64,000 nt of DNA from Atopsyche davidsoni. Taxonomy: Eukaryota > Arthropoda > Insecta > Trichoptera > Hydrobiosidae. The DNA lies in NCBI GenBank assembly GCA_022113835.1, contig JAILWY010000014.1, forward strand, positions 8,371,501-8,435,500, in the 5' to 3' direction. The notes below the pieces were generated by a model that was given only the letters and a program-made list of their open reading frames with translations, did no database searches and was not told the DNA's origin. Both the position numbers and the translations under genes were made by a program. This document shows, piece by piece, positions 10,706 to 23,280 of this stretch. Every line of letters starts with the position of its first letter. Positions within the stretch are counted from its first letter, which is position 1.

Positions 10706-11711
10706 TAATTTAAGCAGGCAAATGATTTGATTGAAGCTAATTAAATGCATTAATTCACATTGTTTAAAACTTATTTGCTTTCAAAACGTCTTTAGGCGCT
10801 ACATATATGCTGTAATATTTGTTATTTAAAGAAGTCAAGGCGCTGAGGATGTTAATTTTATTTAATTTTCATGGGAAATTATGCTGCGTTGAATAATATA
10901 TGTTATATTTTAATCAGAATAACGCCAGTCTTTAATCCACTCAGTGTCTCAATTATAACTTTGTGGAATAAATTTGATTAAATTATATTTTTATAAGACA
11001 CGGCAAAGGTTATCATAATACGAACATAGGCTTTGTTATACTGTTATCGTTATTATCAATTTTAATTATTTATATTATTTTCAAGATATATGTGTGTATA
11101 TAAAAAATACATCATGATGAATGAATAAAAAATATTAAACAATCATATCAAAAGAATGTTTGTTGAATGTGATGTGTTTTTAAAGAATTTTTACAAAAAA
11201 ATATTTTTTTAATTATTATCTTTGTTAAGATAAAGTCATTTCAAATGTGAAGGTTACTTCTTGTGAATGTTAAATTGAAACTCGCAACATTATATATAAA
11301 AGTTTTATTTATGATTACGTAATAAATTTAGTATTTCGGAGGCCACTCTCTGTATTATTCTATTAGAGTTAAATATGAGCTGTTAGCTTAAATGTGTTAT
11401 TCGGTATGAGTTATAAAATTTCTCATAATGTTAAAGAGAAAATTTTATGCAAAATATTTTTCCAAGAATCGCCATAAAAGAGTAAATACATTGTAAGGTA
11501 AAAATGTTTTAATATCGGGAAGTCGTCGCTCTTCTATAGACTCGAGTCGACCTGGAGTCAATTATCTCATTCATCCTGATTATTATTCGCGCAAATATTT
11601 TACACAAAAGTCCGTAATGGGCAGTTCTTTGTATAAAACACGAAAAACCGGTAGATAATTTTTCAGAGAAATTTACGCCCAGCAATATACCATTACTTTT
11701 ACAAAAACATC
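10706..11711. other. A+T-rich non-coding sequence
   Basis: Only a short balanced patch (about 11515-11595) interrupts it. No gene or repeat recognised. Confidence 0.65.
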
Positions 11712-11847
11712 GTGCTTATAATTTTAACCGCACATAAATTTTTATTAATTATTCAATATTATATTTGTTGAATATACCAATTTCAAACATAAAAAAAACA
11801 AACAATGCCTTTAATAATCCACCTTACTTGGTATTTCTTTTGTTAGT
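11712..11847 (+). repeat. ancient duplication, unit 1
   Basis: Aligns by eye with 11960-12082. Shared strings in the same order are ATTTTAA-CGCACATA, then A+T-rich sequence, then AAACAAA-AATG/GCT, then ACCT(T)AC-T-TTGGTATTT and TTTGTT. The copies have many substitutions and small indels, so the duplication is old. Confidence 0.6.
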
Positions 11848-11959
11848 ATATTAGTATCATAATGATTGTATTTGTGCCTTACTAAAATATAATCATCCGT
11901 TTTCCATTAATATCTATAGAATTACTATTATATTATACCATTTCCTTTACCTAATCACT

Positions 11960-12082
11960 GTGTTCAAAATTTTAATCGCACATAGGTTTTAATTTATTAT
12001 TTGCTTACATACTTGTAATCTACCGATTAAAAAGCAAACAAAGCTCTAAATGACCTACCTTTTTGGTATTTTTACGATTTGT
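11960..12082 (+). repeat. ancient duplication, unit 2
   Basis: Second copy of the unit at 11712-11847, offset about 248 bp. The block beyond it (12083-12260) is GC-richer and has no counterpart after unit 1. Confidence 0.6.
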
Positions 12083-12740
12083 TGTTACCAACCGTACAAT
12101 TTTATCGTTCAAAATGAATTCGTGCCCTAATTCCCAAACAAGGTTTTTCGGTGTCCGTATGAAAACAAAACGTTCAGCGAAGGTCCTAACGCTACCGTAA
12201 TTCAAATTAATTGTAACCATTATTCCATAGAGCGACCTGCCGCGTGTAATGCAGGCGTATACCTGAGTGACTTACCCAATTTCACTCATACATAAACATT
12301 TCATCACATACGAAATACTGCACTTATGCTTCTTCAAAACATATACATGATAATATATTTGCCTAATCGATTCACACTTAAAACACCGAAAAAACTCCCC
12401 AGCTTTATTTACACCTGTGTCGTAAAAATAAATTTTTTCGAGAATATTCATTATCATCGTTTTTAATTTAAATACTGTTTTGGTATAAAAATTTAATATT
12501 ATCTACAAGTAGGAAATAGATAGTTATAATAAGTTTTCTATATTCCCAATCAATTACACCATATTTATCTAAACAAATAAAGCCATATTGAAAGAAATAA
12601 AAAAGTTCACACGGCACTAATACTGGTAAATACTTGTATCTCATTTGATTTATATGTTTTTTTTATATTCATGTCTATTACGGATAAGTCAATCAGATGC
12701 GTATTTATTACCCATTACGGGCTTATTATATCACTAAATC
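12083..12740. other. non-coding sequence
   Basis: A balanced patch occurs at 12090-12290. The reverse-strand frames 12020-12220 and 12272-12457 have no recognisable domains and one overlaps a repeat, so I do not call them genes. Confidence 0.5.
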
Positions 12741-12824
12741 ACCAAATCACTAAATATTGGTTGGCCTGGGCACATTGGTTCATATGTAGAGTATGATTGT
12801 TAAAAATTCTCGATAAGTGGAAGT

Positions 12825-12897
12825 GATCCGTTAATACAAAGGTTCGTACACCGGCCATGTAAGCCAGGGGATGTGGGTTCAAATCCCACACAAATCA
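12825..12897 (+). pseudogene. tRNA-Thr(TGT)-like cloverleaf, pseudogene or SINE head
   Basis: The fold is nearly complete. The acceptor GATCCGT/ACAAATC has 5 of 7 pairs. The D stem has 3 of 4 pairs with GG in its loop. The anticodon stem CCGGC/GCCAG has 4 of 5 pairs around loop CATGTAA, giving anticodon TGT (12858-12860, Thr). There is a 5-nt variable loop and a perfect T arm, GTGGG-TTCAAAT-CCCAC (12873-12889). Mismatches in three stems and a poor A box argue against a working gene. The sequence continues into a tail found again near 31553, as in tRNA-derived SINEs. Confidence 0.6.
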
Positions 12898-12960
12898 CGA
12901 TGATATTTTTCTGAGAGTTTCTTTAAATCATCTTCTATATATGAACTAATGTGCCTAATC
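12825..12960 (+). repeat. tRNA-derived SINE-like element
   Basis: The tail after the tRNA-like head (CACAAATCACGATGATATT, then a T-rich stretch with CTGAGAGTTTC) matches 31553-31590 closely and, inverted, 31508-31550. Recurrence of the same head-to-tail junction is what identifies it as an element and not a lone tRNA relic. The 3' limit is not clear. Confidence 0.55.
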
Positions 12961-13800
12961 ATATTAGTAAATATTTTTTATATTCTTTAAAAAGGCTGTA
13001 TTTGTTTTTTTTATTTTTATAAATAGTATCTGAAATATGAAGCCTTGGATTTTTTACATTATAAAAGGTTGAAGTATAAATTAGGCATTCAAAAATATAT
13101 ATATAATTTAATATCAAAGGTACTAAATATATGATTATTCACTAAGGTAAGACAGAATATCCAATCCTTCTGGTTCGTTCACCCTTGTAACTATCCTCAT
13201 CATCTAATTTTAAGTAGGGCATTGTTCATTTGTGAAAGTCCGAGGTATTCAACGTAAGAAAGTCCACTTAAATATAAATCATCCCATTGTTTTCTAGGGT
13301 AGCATCGCCCATTCATCGTCTCAAAGCTTCTTTGATAGACGATAAAAATAGCTCTCTCTTAGATTTAAAAACAGACCTGTTGAAATGACATTGTGGATAA
13401 CGAAAGAATCTAAAAGAAAATAAAATGACCCTGTTGTGGACTGAGTGCTTTTGAAGACCATTGTTTGTATGAGTGTGTTTACTGAAAAATAAATGTGGAT
13501 ACGCACCTCCTTTGTGTGTGTAAGAACAATTATACAATCATATTTTCCCCTCTGGGCTGCCTCAAAAAACAATTAAATATGAAGATATATTTTTGGTCCA
13601 GTTTTTTGTATTTTTTTTCTGTGAATCAAGAAACAAACAATTAACTCAAACAATGCGGTTTTTTATTTAGCTTTTATCCTCTTCCATTTATTTTTTTAAA
13701 TATTTTTTAAAACATCAAAGTCAACAAAAGACCTTATGTAACTCATTAAAAATCCATAGTATTAATTTAAAGCTCAAAATTAAACAAGAAAGTAGAATGA
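12961..13800. other. non-coding sequence
   Basis: A moderately balanced segment spans about 13150-13560. Overlapping reverse-strand frames there (13313-13572) differ in phase and have no recognisable content. No gene supported. Confidence 0.5.
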
Positions 13801-13807
13801 TAAGTTA

Positions 13808-13926
13808 ATGTCGTAAGACGGATGACATTGTTACGACATCTGGTGTCTCACGGAAAGGACTTGTTCTGAACTGACTCGAGCGAAGGAAATGCAGGAAGTC
13901 TAGATTTGTGTCTTTTACAAGTCCTT
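13808..13926. repeat. two consecutive inverted repeats in a GC-richer block
   Basis: ATGTCGTAA (13808-13816) pairs perfectly with TTACGACAT (13831-13839). AAGGACTTGT (13855-13864) pairs perfectly with ACAAGTCCTT (13917-13926). The two dyads sit side by side, 16 bp apart, in otherwise unique sequence. Confidence 0.7.
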
Positions 13927-13930
13927 CAAA

Positions 13931-14394
13931 AGTCACGATAACATGAGAATGAAAACTGAGTATCGTTTATTTATCGATATATAATTTGTAATATATGTTT
14001 TTTTCAATCATCATATAAAAAATAGCATAAAATTTCAGTGTTTGTGTACCAAGAAATTCCACAAATAAACAATAAAAAAATTATATTTTTATTTCATCTC
14101 AAAAAACCCAAAATCTCTGTAAATAAATTGAAACTACGACCAAACGGATAATTGAAAAGTTGCAATTCTTAAACAGACCCTAAATAATATTTTTTCGTTC
14201 TAAAATAGTATTTATATCTATATTAATTCCATAAATAATAAGGGACACGCACAAAAATTCGCTTAAACCAAATTATGCGTGAAAAAATCGTCTCAACGAT
14301 AAGAGCATCTATAACAAAAATTACAGCTTGATGATTTAAATTAGATTACTTATTACAAATTCCTCAAATTTCTCTCCGACCGTTTAACCTTATT
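13931..14394. other. A+T-rich non-coding sequence
   Basis: Nothing recognisable. Confidence 0.7.
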
Positions 14395-14640
14395 TAAATT
14401 CAGTAAGTCCCGCTGAACACTGAAAGACTCAGGACCTTTTCGTTTAGTCATCGACCCTCGTTCGACCATTAGATACATTTCATTGCCGGAAACACCAAGC
14501 ACTGATAGAGAACTTCCGCCGATTTGAGAATAATTAGCATCCTTTGAGTATCACATAAGACCCTTCGCGGAGAACATGAATCCACCTAAACTTCTAGCGA
14601 TGGTTTTTTCAGGGCTGAACTTAAAACTACAGGTATTTTT
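14395..14640. other. GC-richer block, regulatory-like
   Basis: Balanced composition with CRTCCC/GCCGG-type words. A short ATG frame at 14577 runs into CAG|GTATTT, a possible donor at 14632/14633, but only 18-19 codons precede it. Evidence for coding is minimal. Confidence 0.3.
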
Positions 14641-15564
14641 TAAAAATAAATTGAGTTTAAAAAGTTTGAAATATTTATATAACAATAATGTTTAATAATC
14701 TTATTTGCTTGAAAACTTACAATTATATAAACAAAATTAATTAGCAATTATAGTGAAAATTAAAAAAAATTATTTGTATACCTCAATCAGTTATCATTTT
14801 AACAAGTGACATAATAATTATCAATAAATAAAAAAAATTAAGTCTATCTCAATTATTATTAGTCTATTAAATTAAATTTTAAAAAACAAAAATTAAAAAT
14901 ATTCATTGTTTAAAATATGTATAAAATATATATAAAGTATTTCATAGTTTTAATGGTGTAACGTTGTGTCAAACATTAATTATAATCATAAATCATCAAT
15001 TTTTTTGACATTAAATAATTTTCGCTGGGTGTTATAATTACTTTAGAAGTATGTTCAATACCATTACTCTTTGATTAAATACAAAATTTAAGCAATAAAT
15101 TCAGAATAGCAATTGTCTGCTTTTTGTTATATAAGACCACAGCATTGCGGTCTACCGGAACAAACCCTAAACTTTTGTATTGCTTGTTAATTTCCAATAA
15201 GGAAGTTTGTCGACTTCTGACCTGTGCGAGGAATCAAAGTTAGTGTTTTAATCTCCACATCAGGTTTTTTATAAAAATTACCGCAAATAAAAAAATAAAC
15301 TTCTTTATGTCTATCAGTTCTGTTCAAATTATCAGATTTATATGCGATATATTTAAAAAAAACAATCAAATTCATGTTCATTATAGTGCAATATATAGAA
15401 TTGATCGTATATTTGTTTTGATGGTGTCAAGACCATATGACCTGTTTTATGTTAAAAATGTGATAATTTTACTTATCGTTTTATATCGTATTCAGAAAAC
15501 ACAATTTATTTTGGATGTGTTTTTCTTGTATAAGTACAAGTACAAATCTGATATTATATAATAC
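14641..15564. other. A+T-rich non-coding sequence
   Basis: The open frames on both strands at 15187-15561 are of low-complexity type. No gene supported. Confidence 0.65.
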
Positions 15565-15690
15565 AGAATAAGAAAGGGGTAGGGACATTTGTTGGAGATC
15601 ATAACGGGGTGTGAAGTCCCAAAGGTCGCAACCCTCGTGTGCTCCAGGTGTTGATTAAAGTATCTCGCAGGTCTCGTCCCTTTCAATTTT
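15565..15690. other. GC-richer block with an E-box
   Basis: Contains CCAGGTGTTG and several GGGT/ACCC words. No repeat partner found. Confidence 0.3.
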
Positions 15691-18600
15691 CAGTTTGTTG
15701 ACAAACAGAAAACATTGAATGAGATAAAATTACATTTCATGCTGCAAAAATATTCGCTTGTTTATTTATTGTTGTATCAACAGCAAAAGTAGTAAAAAAT
15801 AATTAAAATTCTACTTTTAAACCAGTAAACAAAATCTATTACTATGTCAGAGGAGAAAGGAATTTTTTGGTTCCCTGACACATTTAATAAAGATTATTAT
15901 AAAATAAACAGGATTCTAATAACGCATGTATGGTAAAAGTTAATTTAGTATTATAAGATTTCAACTGCATTATATGAAAGACTAGTTGAATCTTTTTTAC
16001 GTTAGTTAGTATATTAACTCAGCAGATTAAGCCGAAAACTATTGAACGAGTATCGTAAAGCTAATTTTTTATCATTCTGTCTTAAGCACAAACCGGCATT
16101 TATTATAAACTTACATATATAAAAGTACATTTATTTAAAAATCAAAAGTGAAGAAAATTGTTACCTTATCATATCTTTCCATCTTATTTGTGTAAGCTTA
16201 ATCAATATACATAGGTAGAACTGTGATAAAACTGATTGAATAACTATAACCCTAAAATTAAACATTTTAGAGTGTGTACAAAAATTGGATCTCACGACAA
16301 AGATCTCGAAATATTGCAATATGTCAAAAGCATGCAGTCTAATTCAAATCGAATTTGAAATTGAAGTTCACGAAAAATAAAAAAACAGATAATTAAATCA
16401 GCCCTTCGATTGAAGTTTCTATTGGGTTCCCGTCAAAAGCCGTGTCGGTTGTTCTACCCCTGCAGGATCCGGCGGATTCGTGAATAATAATTTATTTAAG
16501 AAATAAAGCTCCATGGAATAATAATTGTAAATTGGAAACAATAAAATTGAACTTTTTGTAGGGTTTAGGACTTTCCTTGCAAAGTCGAATAACCTTCCAA
16601 AAGAAATAATTTTATTGCCCTCCGAGAATTTCAAATTGAATTAGTAAAAAAATCATTCAGAAAATTGTAAGCCTACCATAAAACGAAAAGTCTGATTAAA
16701 AATTCATTCCACAAGATTTTTAGATACTTAAAGTATTTAACACTTTAATAAATCTTTAGCTGACAAAACAAAAATTCTGATTGCAAAATCGATACATATT
16801 TTAAAATCGAGCTACAGTCATGAAGCAATTTTTTGTGTAAATAATATTTTGTTACAAGCGGAATCGAATAAAAACAGGATGTTTACAGAATATAACAGTG
16901 ATAAAAAAAGGTTTCTCATTACCTTTGACAATAGTGCTCTTGATATTCAAATTCAAAACAAGCGACATTTATTCTAGGACCCCTTGTTAAACTAAACAGA
17001 TTTTGTATCAAACAGATACGTTTTTCTTATTTACCCTAAAACTGGTTATAAACAAGACTAATAACAAGTTGACAAAATTATCATATACACTAATTATTCA
17101 TTAAATACTAAGAAGTATAAAATAACTCAAATTCTATTTTGTATATTCCGTGAATGTATGATTTTGTGTGTTGCAAGTGCCCTTAAATTTTGTCTCGAAA
17201 TTCTATGAGAAAAGAGCACCACTCTACATAGCCTAAGAAAAAAATTTCGCCCAAGAATTATTTTAAAATAATGATGACGTAGGCGAGTACCCTGTCGTTC
17301 CTGACCTGGTTTAATTATTACGTTTTTTACAATATGTTTTATAGTAAATATATATTTTTTAAATTTAAGTAAATACATTTCTTAATTTAAAAAAAAAGTA
17401 CATTCAAAGCTTTTGTACTGAAGTTATGATAAAAATTCAACTCTTGTCCGTCAATGATTTGAGATCCATTTAATTATTTTAAGAATCTCTCATGCTATGA
17501 GCTGAAACGATGGCCCAAGGCTAAACACCGCTTCAAGAGGTCCGTTGGTTTCTCGGTACCAAACAAACAGATCTAGGAGTTTTACTTCAACCTAATTAAT
17601 TAAGATATGTCTTGTACCAAAATTCATATTTCGGAACACAAAAATAATTAACACCCAAGACCCAAAACCAAATATTTCACCTGAATTTTTTTTCACTGTC
17701 AATTTAGATCATACCAAATAATTACATAAAAAAACTATAAGTAGATGTTCGCTATTATTAAATTAAATAGTCATATTTTTTATGAGATTTGATATATAGT
17801 TATAGTTCGATAAGTGTCAATCAGAAAAAAAGTACGGATTGCTAAGAAAAAAATATTTGAATATTGCCAAATGGATATGCGATATTTTATACTCGATCGG
17901 TATCCAATAATGGCACATTATACTTAAGTACGCGCAGATTTGAGTATTGATACCTTTTCTGATGTAATACTGAGATTTAAGTCGTGGCGTTTTATGAGTG
18001 TTGAAGAGGAAAATATGTAGATTTTAATTTAATGGCCTATGTTAACGTAGTGTTTCATTTTTATGATGCCTCTAAAAGCTGTTAACAAAACTCTTAAGAA
18101 CATAAAGGCTTTTCAGAAATAATCCCCGTCTGAGTGAGGTAAAATATTATTTTTATATATAAAATAACCTCAATAATGTCATACTTCAAAAAAATTGATC
18201 GTGAATGAAACATAGTTAAATTGTTATTATTATTTTAGTTGGTTTTTAGTAATATCAATATTGAGCTAAAGTTTTCTTCAAGAGTTTCTGTTCAAAAATC
18301 TTACAACCACACAATGTGTTACAATTGGTTGTTCACAAAAAGTATTAAAATACTTCTTATATGTTCCTGTCTTGAGCATAAGTTTCACTTCATTTACTTT
18401 TTATGATCATGTCTTCTATTGTGTTTTGATTTTATTATATATTTGCTTTAAACCAATAACAATTTATTATTTTATTTCTGATGTTTTGTTTGTTTTTTCG
18501 TTCATATTTATATCAACAACCTATGTAAAAAAAGGTTTTTTTTATTTTTGATATCGAATTATTTCCGTATCTTTTATAAAAAGCTGTATTTAAAAATATT

Positions 18601-20155
18601 ATTGAATTTACTTTGAATACTCAGTAGTCATAGAAGTAAACTCACATGAGCTACTTAAACAAGAAATATTATTGAACCGATAACAGATTAGTGGATAGAA
18701 GACAATTACTAACTACAGCAACTCAAAGTTCCTCTGAATAAATCATGTAATCTAGAGATAAGTTATGGCATTGTTTGTGTGTATCAAAACATAGAAATTC
18801 ACTTAGGCTTACTCAATTCTAATGGACTGTAAGACGCCAGCATCCCTCAGTAAATTGGCGGCACTTAGACGGTTCGATTTATATTATGTATTATGTGTTT
18901 GACACAATGAATAAATGAAGAGCCTATCGATTCATAAATAAACTGGTGATAATTCTTATAGTTTTATTTACTATTTAAAATTAATACTCTCTTGACATAA
19001 AAACACTTCTCTTTTTATAATGCGTATATTTTATATTTGCTTGATAGACTGCTTTAGAAGTCTCGGGTGAAGTTTTTTGTTTGCTCGCTTTTCCTCACAT
19101 GTCTAATAAGCCCTTCAGAAATAATAAACTTGGCCGTATCATATATCCCTACAAGAAAATCTTTGCCCCTTTTATTTTTTTCTTTTTGCTCCTTGGCGAT
19201 GTAAACTTGTGAACGAAGAACTCAATTGGAATTTCCTGTAATAATAGTCCAAGAATCCGATTTCAGTCAATATCCATTTAAATAAAAATATAAAAAACAA
19301 AGACCTAAAAAATACCATAAAACATTGTTTAGAAAATAATTTCAAGTACACTCTATCTTCATTCAACAAAAAACTCAATAAATGAAAAAAAAAAATAATA
19401 ATTTTTTTTTTCATTTTAATCTAGCGCTTACGATTATTCGTATTTTAGAAAGGCTCTGAAATGAAAATGATTGAATTAAATTTACATTTCCCAGTTATTC
19501 GATTTTATAGAAGGGTAGTATCAAAAAAAATAATCTAACAATATAGCATTTTTTTCTAATTTTGCGTCCATAAAGCCCATTTATGCGCGATGAAGGTAAA
19601 CGACTTTCAAACGATAAATTTGACTCATTGAAAAAGAATGACAATAAAAACGTGATTGATTTTAAAATTTCACTGAAGAAATTTGTCAAACATTTAGATT
19701 AATTTTTATAATTAAACACCATTTTATGACGTAATTCTATTTATTTATTTTACCAAAAAATTTAAAAAAGTGATTTCTTTTAACTCAATTTCAATTTCTT
19801 ATTTTTCTATGTTTCTATAAAGATAACAAATACAATAAATATTTATACTTCAACTATATAATTAAATGTTTCTCGAAATGAATATGCTTGCAATAGTGCT
19901 TCTGATCATATTAAATTTAGTTTCAATGAACTTCTTTTTTTTTTAATTTCTCACACACCAGTTTTACTTTTGAACAAAATTTTCTTTAAATTTAAATTAA
20001 GCAATAAAATCTGCAAGTGATTAATCTATTCTATGTTTTGTCATTTGTTTGATATAGATCAAAACACTTGTGTTTGTTTTAATTTCAATTAAAATGAAAA
20101 AACTCAACATATAAAAACCTTTTTTTAATTCTTAAGTAAAACTCAAATAAATAAA
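15691..20155. other. long A+T-rich non-coding stretch
   Basis: Balanced patches occur at about 16400-16490, 17465-17600 (with a homeodomain-type TTTAATTATT) and 18815-18885. The last holds a 26-codon ATG frame starting MDCKTPASLS with no further support. Reverse-strand frames at 16419-16634, 17127-17378, 19172-19414 and 19495-19689 look like chance. No repeats recognised. Confidence 0.55.
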
Positions 20156-20161
20156 TAAGTG

Positions 20162-20286
20162 AAGCAGTTGCAGCGATCGAAGCAAGGCTCACACGAACCA
20201 AAAAGCAAGCAAAAACGCTAAAACATCCGGAACGAAGTTACCTGGTCTGCAGGTGAATGGTTCGGAAACTTGTTGGAGATGGAAAA
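20162..20286 (+). other. GC-richer open segment, exon-like but unsupported
   Basis: A frame of about 45 codons without ATG begins after TGA and includes SCSDRSKAHTNQKASK. A CAG|GTGAAT donor-like site lies inside it. It could be an exon, a transposon fragment or a regulatory block. Confidence 0.15.
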
Positions 20287-21780
20287 GATTAGAGTTGAAC
20301 TAATAGGTGTTGTGAGTGTTTATTTAGTTGCAAGCTATTTCTTACTTTAAACCTGTCTACAAAAAGATTATAAATATTCAAACTCTGAACACTTAGAAAA
20401 AATAAAATTTAAAGTCTCACGTATGAATCAAATGATTAATTGCTTATTTTTAACTGTATCTTATTTATGACAGTGACTATTATATATATATAAGTGTCGC
20501 CTTCTATAAAACATAATAGTAAAAAACAACTATGACTTCAACAATCGTAAGCCGGACTTGCCGTGGAATGAGCTATTTTTCTTAATGAAGAATAGATTTT
20601 TTTGCAAATATGATGGAAAACTTTATTTTAGTATCGAAATTTGAGAATCGATACGAGACAAGAAAAAAACCTTGCTATAATTTCAGATAAAAAGAAATCT
20701 GAAATTCGAAGTAAAAAGTTTCTGTGTGTTATCGAATTTCTTTTAGATATTAGTTTAATTTTTTTAAAGCGTTTTTTAGAAGCCAATAGATCAATAATAA
20801 AACTTTATTGGTGGTAACTGAAGTTAAAAATATTATTTATGAGCGTGTTTATTGGATAAAAATATTTGTTACATTAAACACTATTTTAGCGGCTTGAATT
20901 ACACAATAGAGCCTGATTGAAGTACAATTATTAAACATTTTCGGCAGGATTTTACATTTTAAATATCTTTTTAGTATCTCCAAGAAAAAACTCAAATAAA
21001 ACCGGGGTATTTCTGTTTATTTAATTTGAAAAGGTATGACATAATGGCAGATAAAATGAATTTAAAAGCCGAGATTAAAAATATTCCTACATTGAGTGCT
21101 TACGTCCAGAACGAGAAAACAGAACGAAAAATAATTATTCTGCAATCCCGAAAACAATTAGAACTGAAAGAGCTATACTGAAGTACTTAAAAAGTATTTT
21201 AGAAATGTTTTAAAATAAGACGTAAGCTATAATTTTGAATCGAGATTAATTTTTAGAACCATTTAATTATTTATATATATATATTTTTTTTTTATTGCGG
21301 GTATTATATACTCAAAATGTTATATTTTCTTCTCATATTGAATATATGTGAAACGAAACATTAAATTGAATAATATCATTCGACTCCCTGCTCTAATAGC
21401 TATGCCATTGGTACATAATTTCAACATAAAAATAACATGATAACGACATTTTCAATCGTATCATCATTTTGAACACTATTTTGAGATCCCTCAGTTCTCG
21501 TAAGTTTATTAATATGATAATTCAATGGTAAAAATGCGTTTTAACTTGTGCAGTTTTTGTTATTTTTAATAATAAATTTTTTAAAAAATCGTACTAATAA
21601 TTGAAATGTATAGTTGATTGAAAAAAATACAAAACTCTCTGTTGAATGTGTGAATCAATTACCTCTATATCAGGAATTTTATCACTCGTCATAAGAAATT
21701 GAAAATGAATACTAATTTTTTTTTTGTTTTTCTATTGCGAATATCATCTATCACTAAGGGAGTAAAAAGATTGAAATAGC
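20287..21780. other. A+T-rich non-coding sequence
   Basis: One small dyad, TTTCAGAT-8 nt-ATCTGAAA, occurs near 20684. Nothing else seen. Confidence 0.65.
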
Positions 21781-22012
21781 AAAAGGTGCGCCGCGTAGCT
21801 CTTCTACAGGCACACATTTATGTGTACAGCCAGTGCCTCGGTGATATCTTACTGAATGTCAAATTAATAAACAGATTCTCTGTGGCTCGGCGTTTCTCAA
21901 ATGTGATTTACTCTTACACTCTAACACCGCGCTCAAGCCTGCTTAATATTGGATATCGAATCTTCAGCGGACACATAGAAGCCACGTGCCAGCGCAAGTT
22001 TTTGTAAAAAGA
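21781..22012. other. GC-richer block, open on the + strand
   Basis: The + strand is open for 73 codons but has no ATG, and I recognise no domain. The segment also contains the dyad ACACAT-TT-ATGTGT. More likely a regulatory block than an exon. Confidence 0.25.
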
Positions 22013-23099
22013 CCCCCAAATATGATCTAATATCTACAAATACAGTTGAGAAACACGATCGGGGAAATATTTGTGGGTTTTTCATTGTTTTGTACATATG
22101 AACTCATTGAGGTTTTCAACCATGAATAAATATGTAAAAATCTTTAAAAAAAAAATTATCATCTAATCGTCTCTCCATAATAAAATTTAAACAATTTATG
22201 CGAATAAATTTATATTATAATACAGCACTTATTAAACGTTACGTCCTTAAAATTTCAAACGTTTGCAAATTCACTCACTATGTCCTAACACGGAAATGTT
22301 TTGGCGTGCATTCTGACTGGTTGAAATATCCGCTCGGAATGACTAGACAGATTCACGTTACATAATTCAGTGAGTATGAACTTTGAAAAATTTTGCATAA
22401 AATACGTTCAAATATCACCAAGTCATAACTAAGCCTATACAAGTTAATTGTATAATGTTGGTTGTAAATTCATTACAGAAACTTGATCAAGTCTAGACGG
22501 GCCATTAGTCCCTTTTAGCAACTCGGAGGATTTTAACATTTCTTACTTCGTGACTATCCACGGTCCTGTTTGTTGTCCAATAAACTACATCACGTTTCTT
22601 TGAAAAAATATACGAGCAAAAAAACAAACCGAAACAACAGGTTTTTCTCAGAAAAGTTTCTCGATAACTTTTCAATATTTAGGAAAATGGAAAAAAAATG
22701 CCAAAAATAAACACAGGAGTCAACTCGTTTGGCTTCTTTGGAAAAACATTATCCATTTTTTTTATATATATGGTATATTATATTTTCAAATCATGGTTTA
22801 GCATGATAATTGCTTACATTTAAAATAAATTAACAAATAAAGTTAGTAAATTACTTACATGAACACTGGTTCAGCATGAGTTAGAGCTCAGCAAAATGGT
22901 CGATAACCTCCTTTGAGGAGAGGTACTTGATGATGAAGTAAATTACTTTTACACGTATTTTAGGGATGTTATATTCTGGAAATTCCAAATAAATGATATA
23001 AAGTGAATAATAGAATAACTGTTATTAAAAAAATATATATTGTATAATTGAAGTTGAGAGTTCAGGTAGTGAAAAACTTGAGTTTTGTATAACGCTATT
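22013..23099. other. non-coding sequence with mild GC-richer patches
   Basis: Patches at about 22250-22370, 22470-22610 and 22860-22930. No gene or repeat recognised. Confidence 0.55.
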
Positions 23100-23280
23100 T
23101 TCAGAACGCAGCTAAATTCTCATTAGAGAGCTGAGCCGTTGCCGCTACATTTAATATTCCTCCCACTGCAACCCAAGCTTATGACGTCACAAAATCCACC
23201 TTCAGAAAAGACTGCCATGGCGCATTTTATATCTAGCTTCATTCCGTTGAATATATGTAGTGACAATAAGCGCAATCACT
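23100..23280. promoter_or_regulatory. GC-richer block with a perfect CRE-type site
   Basis: TGACGTCA, the CREB/ATF palindrome, lies at 23182-23189. A CATGGCGC word follows. The same 8-mer recurs at 39256-39263. Confidence 0.3.
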
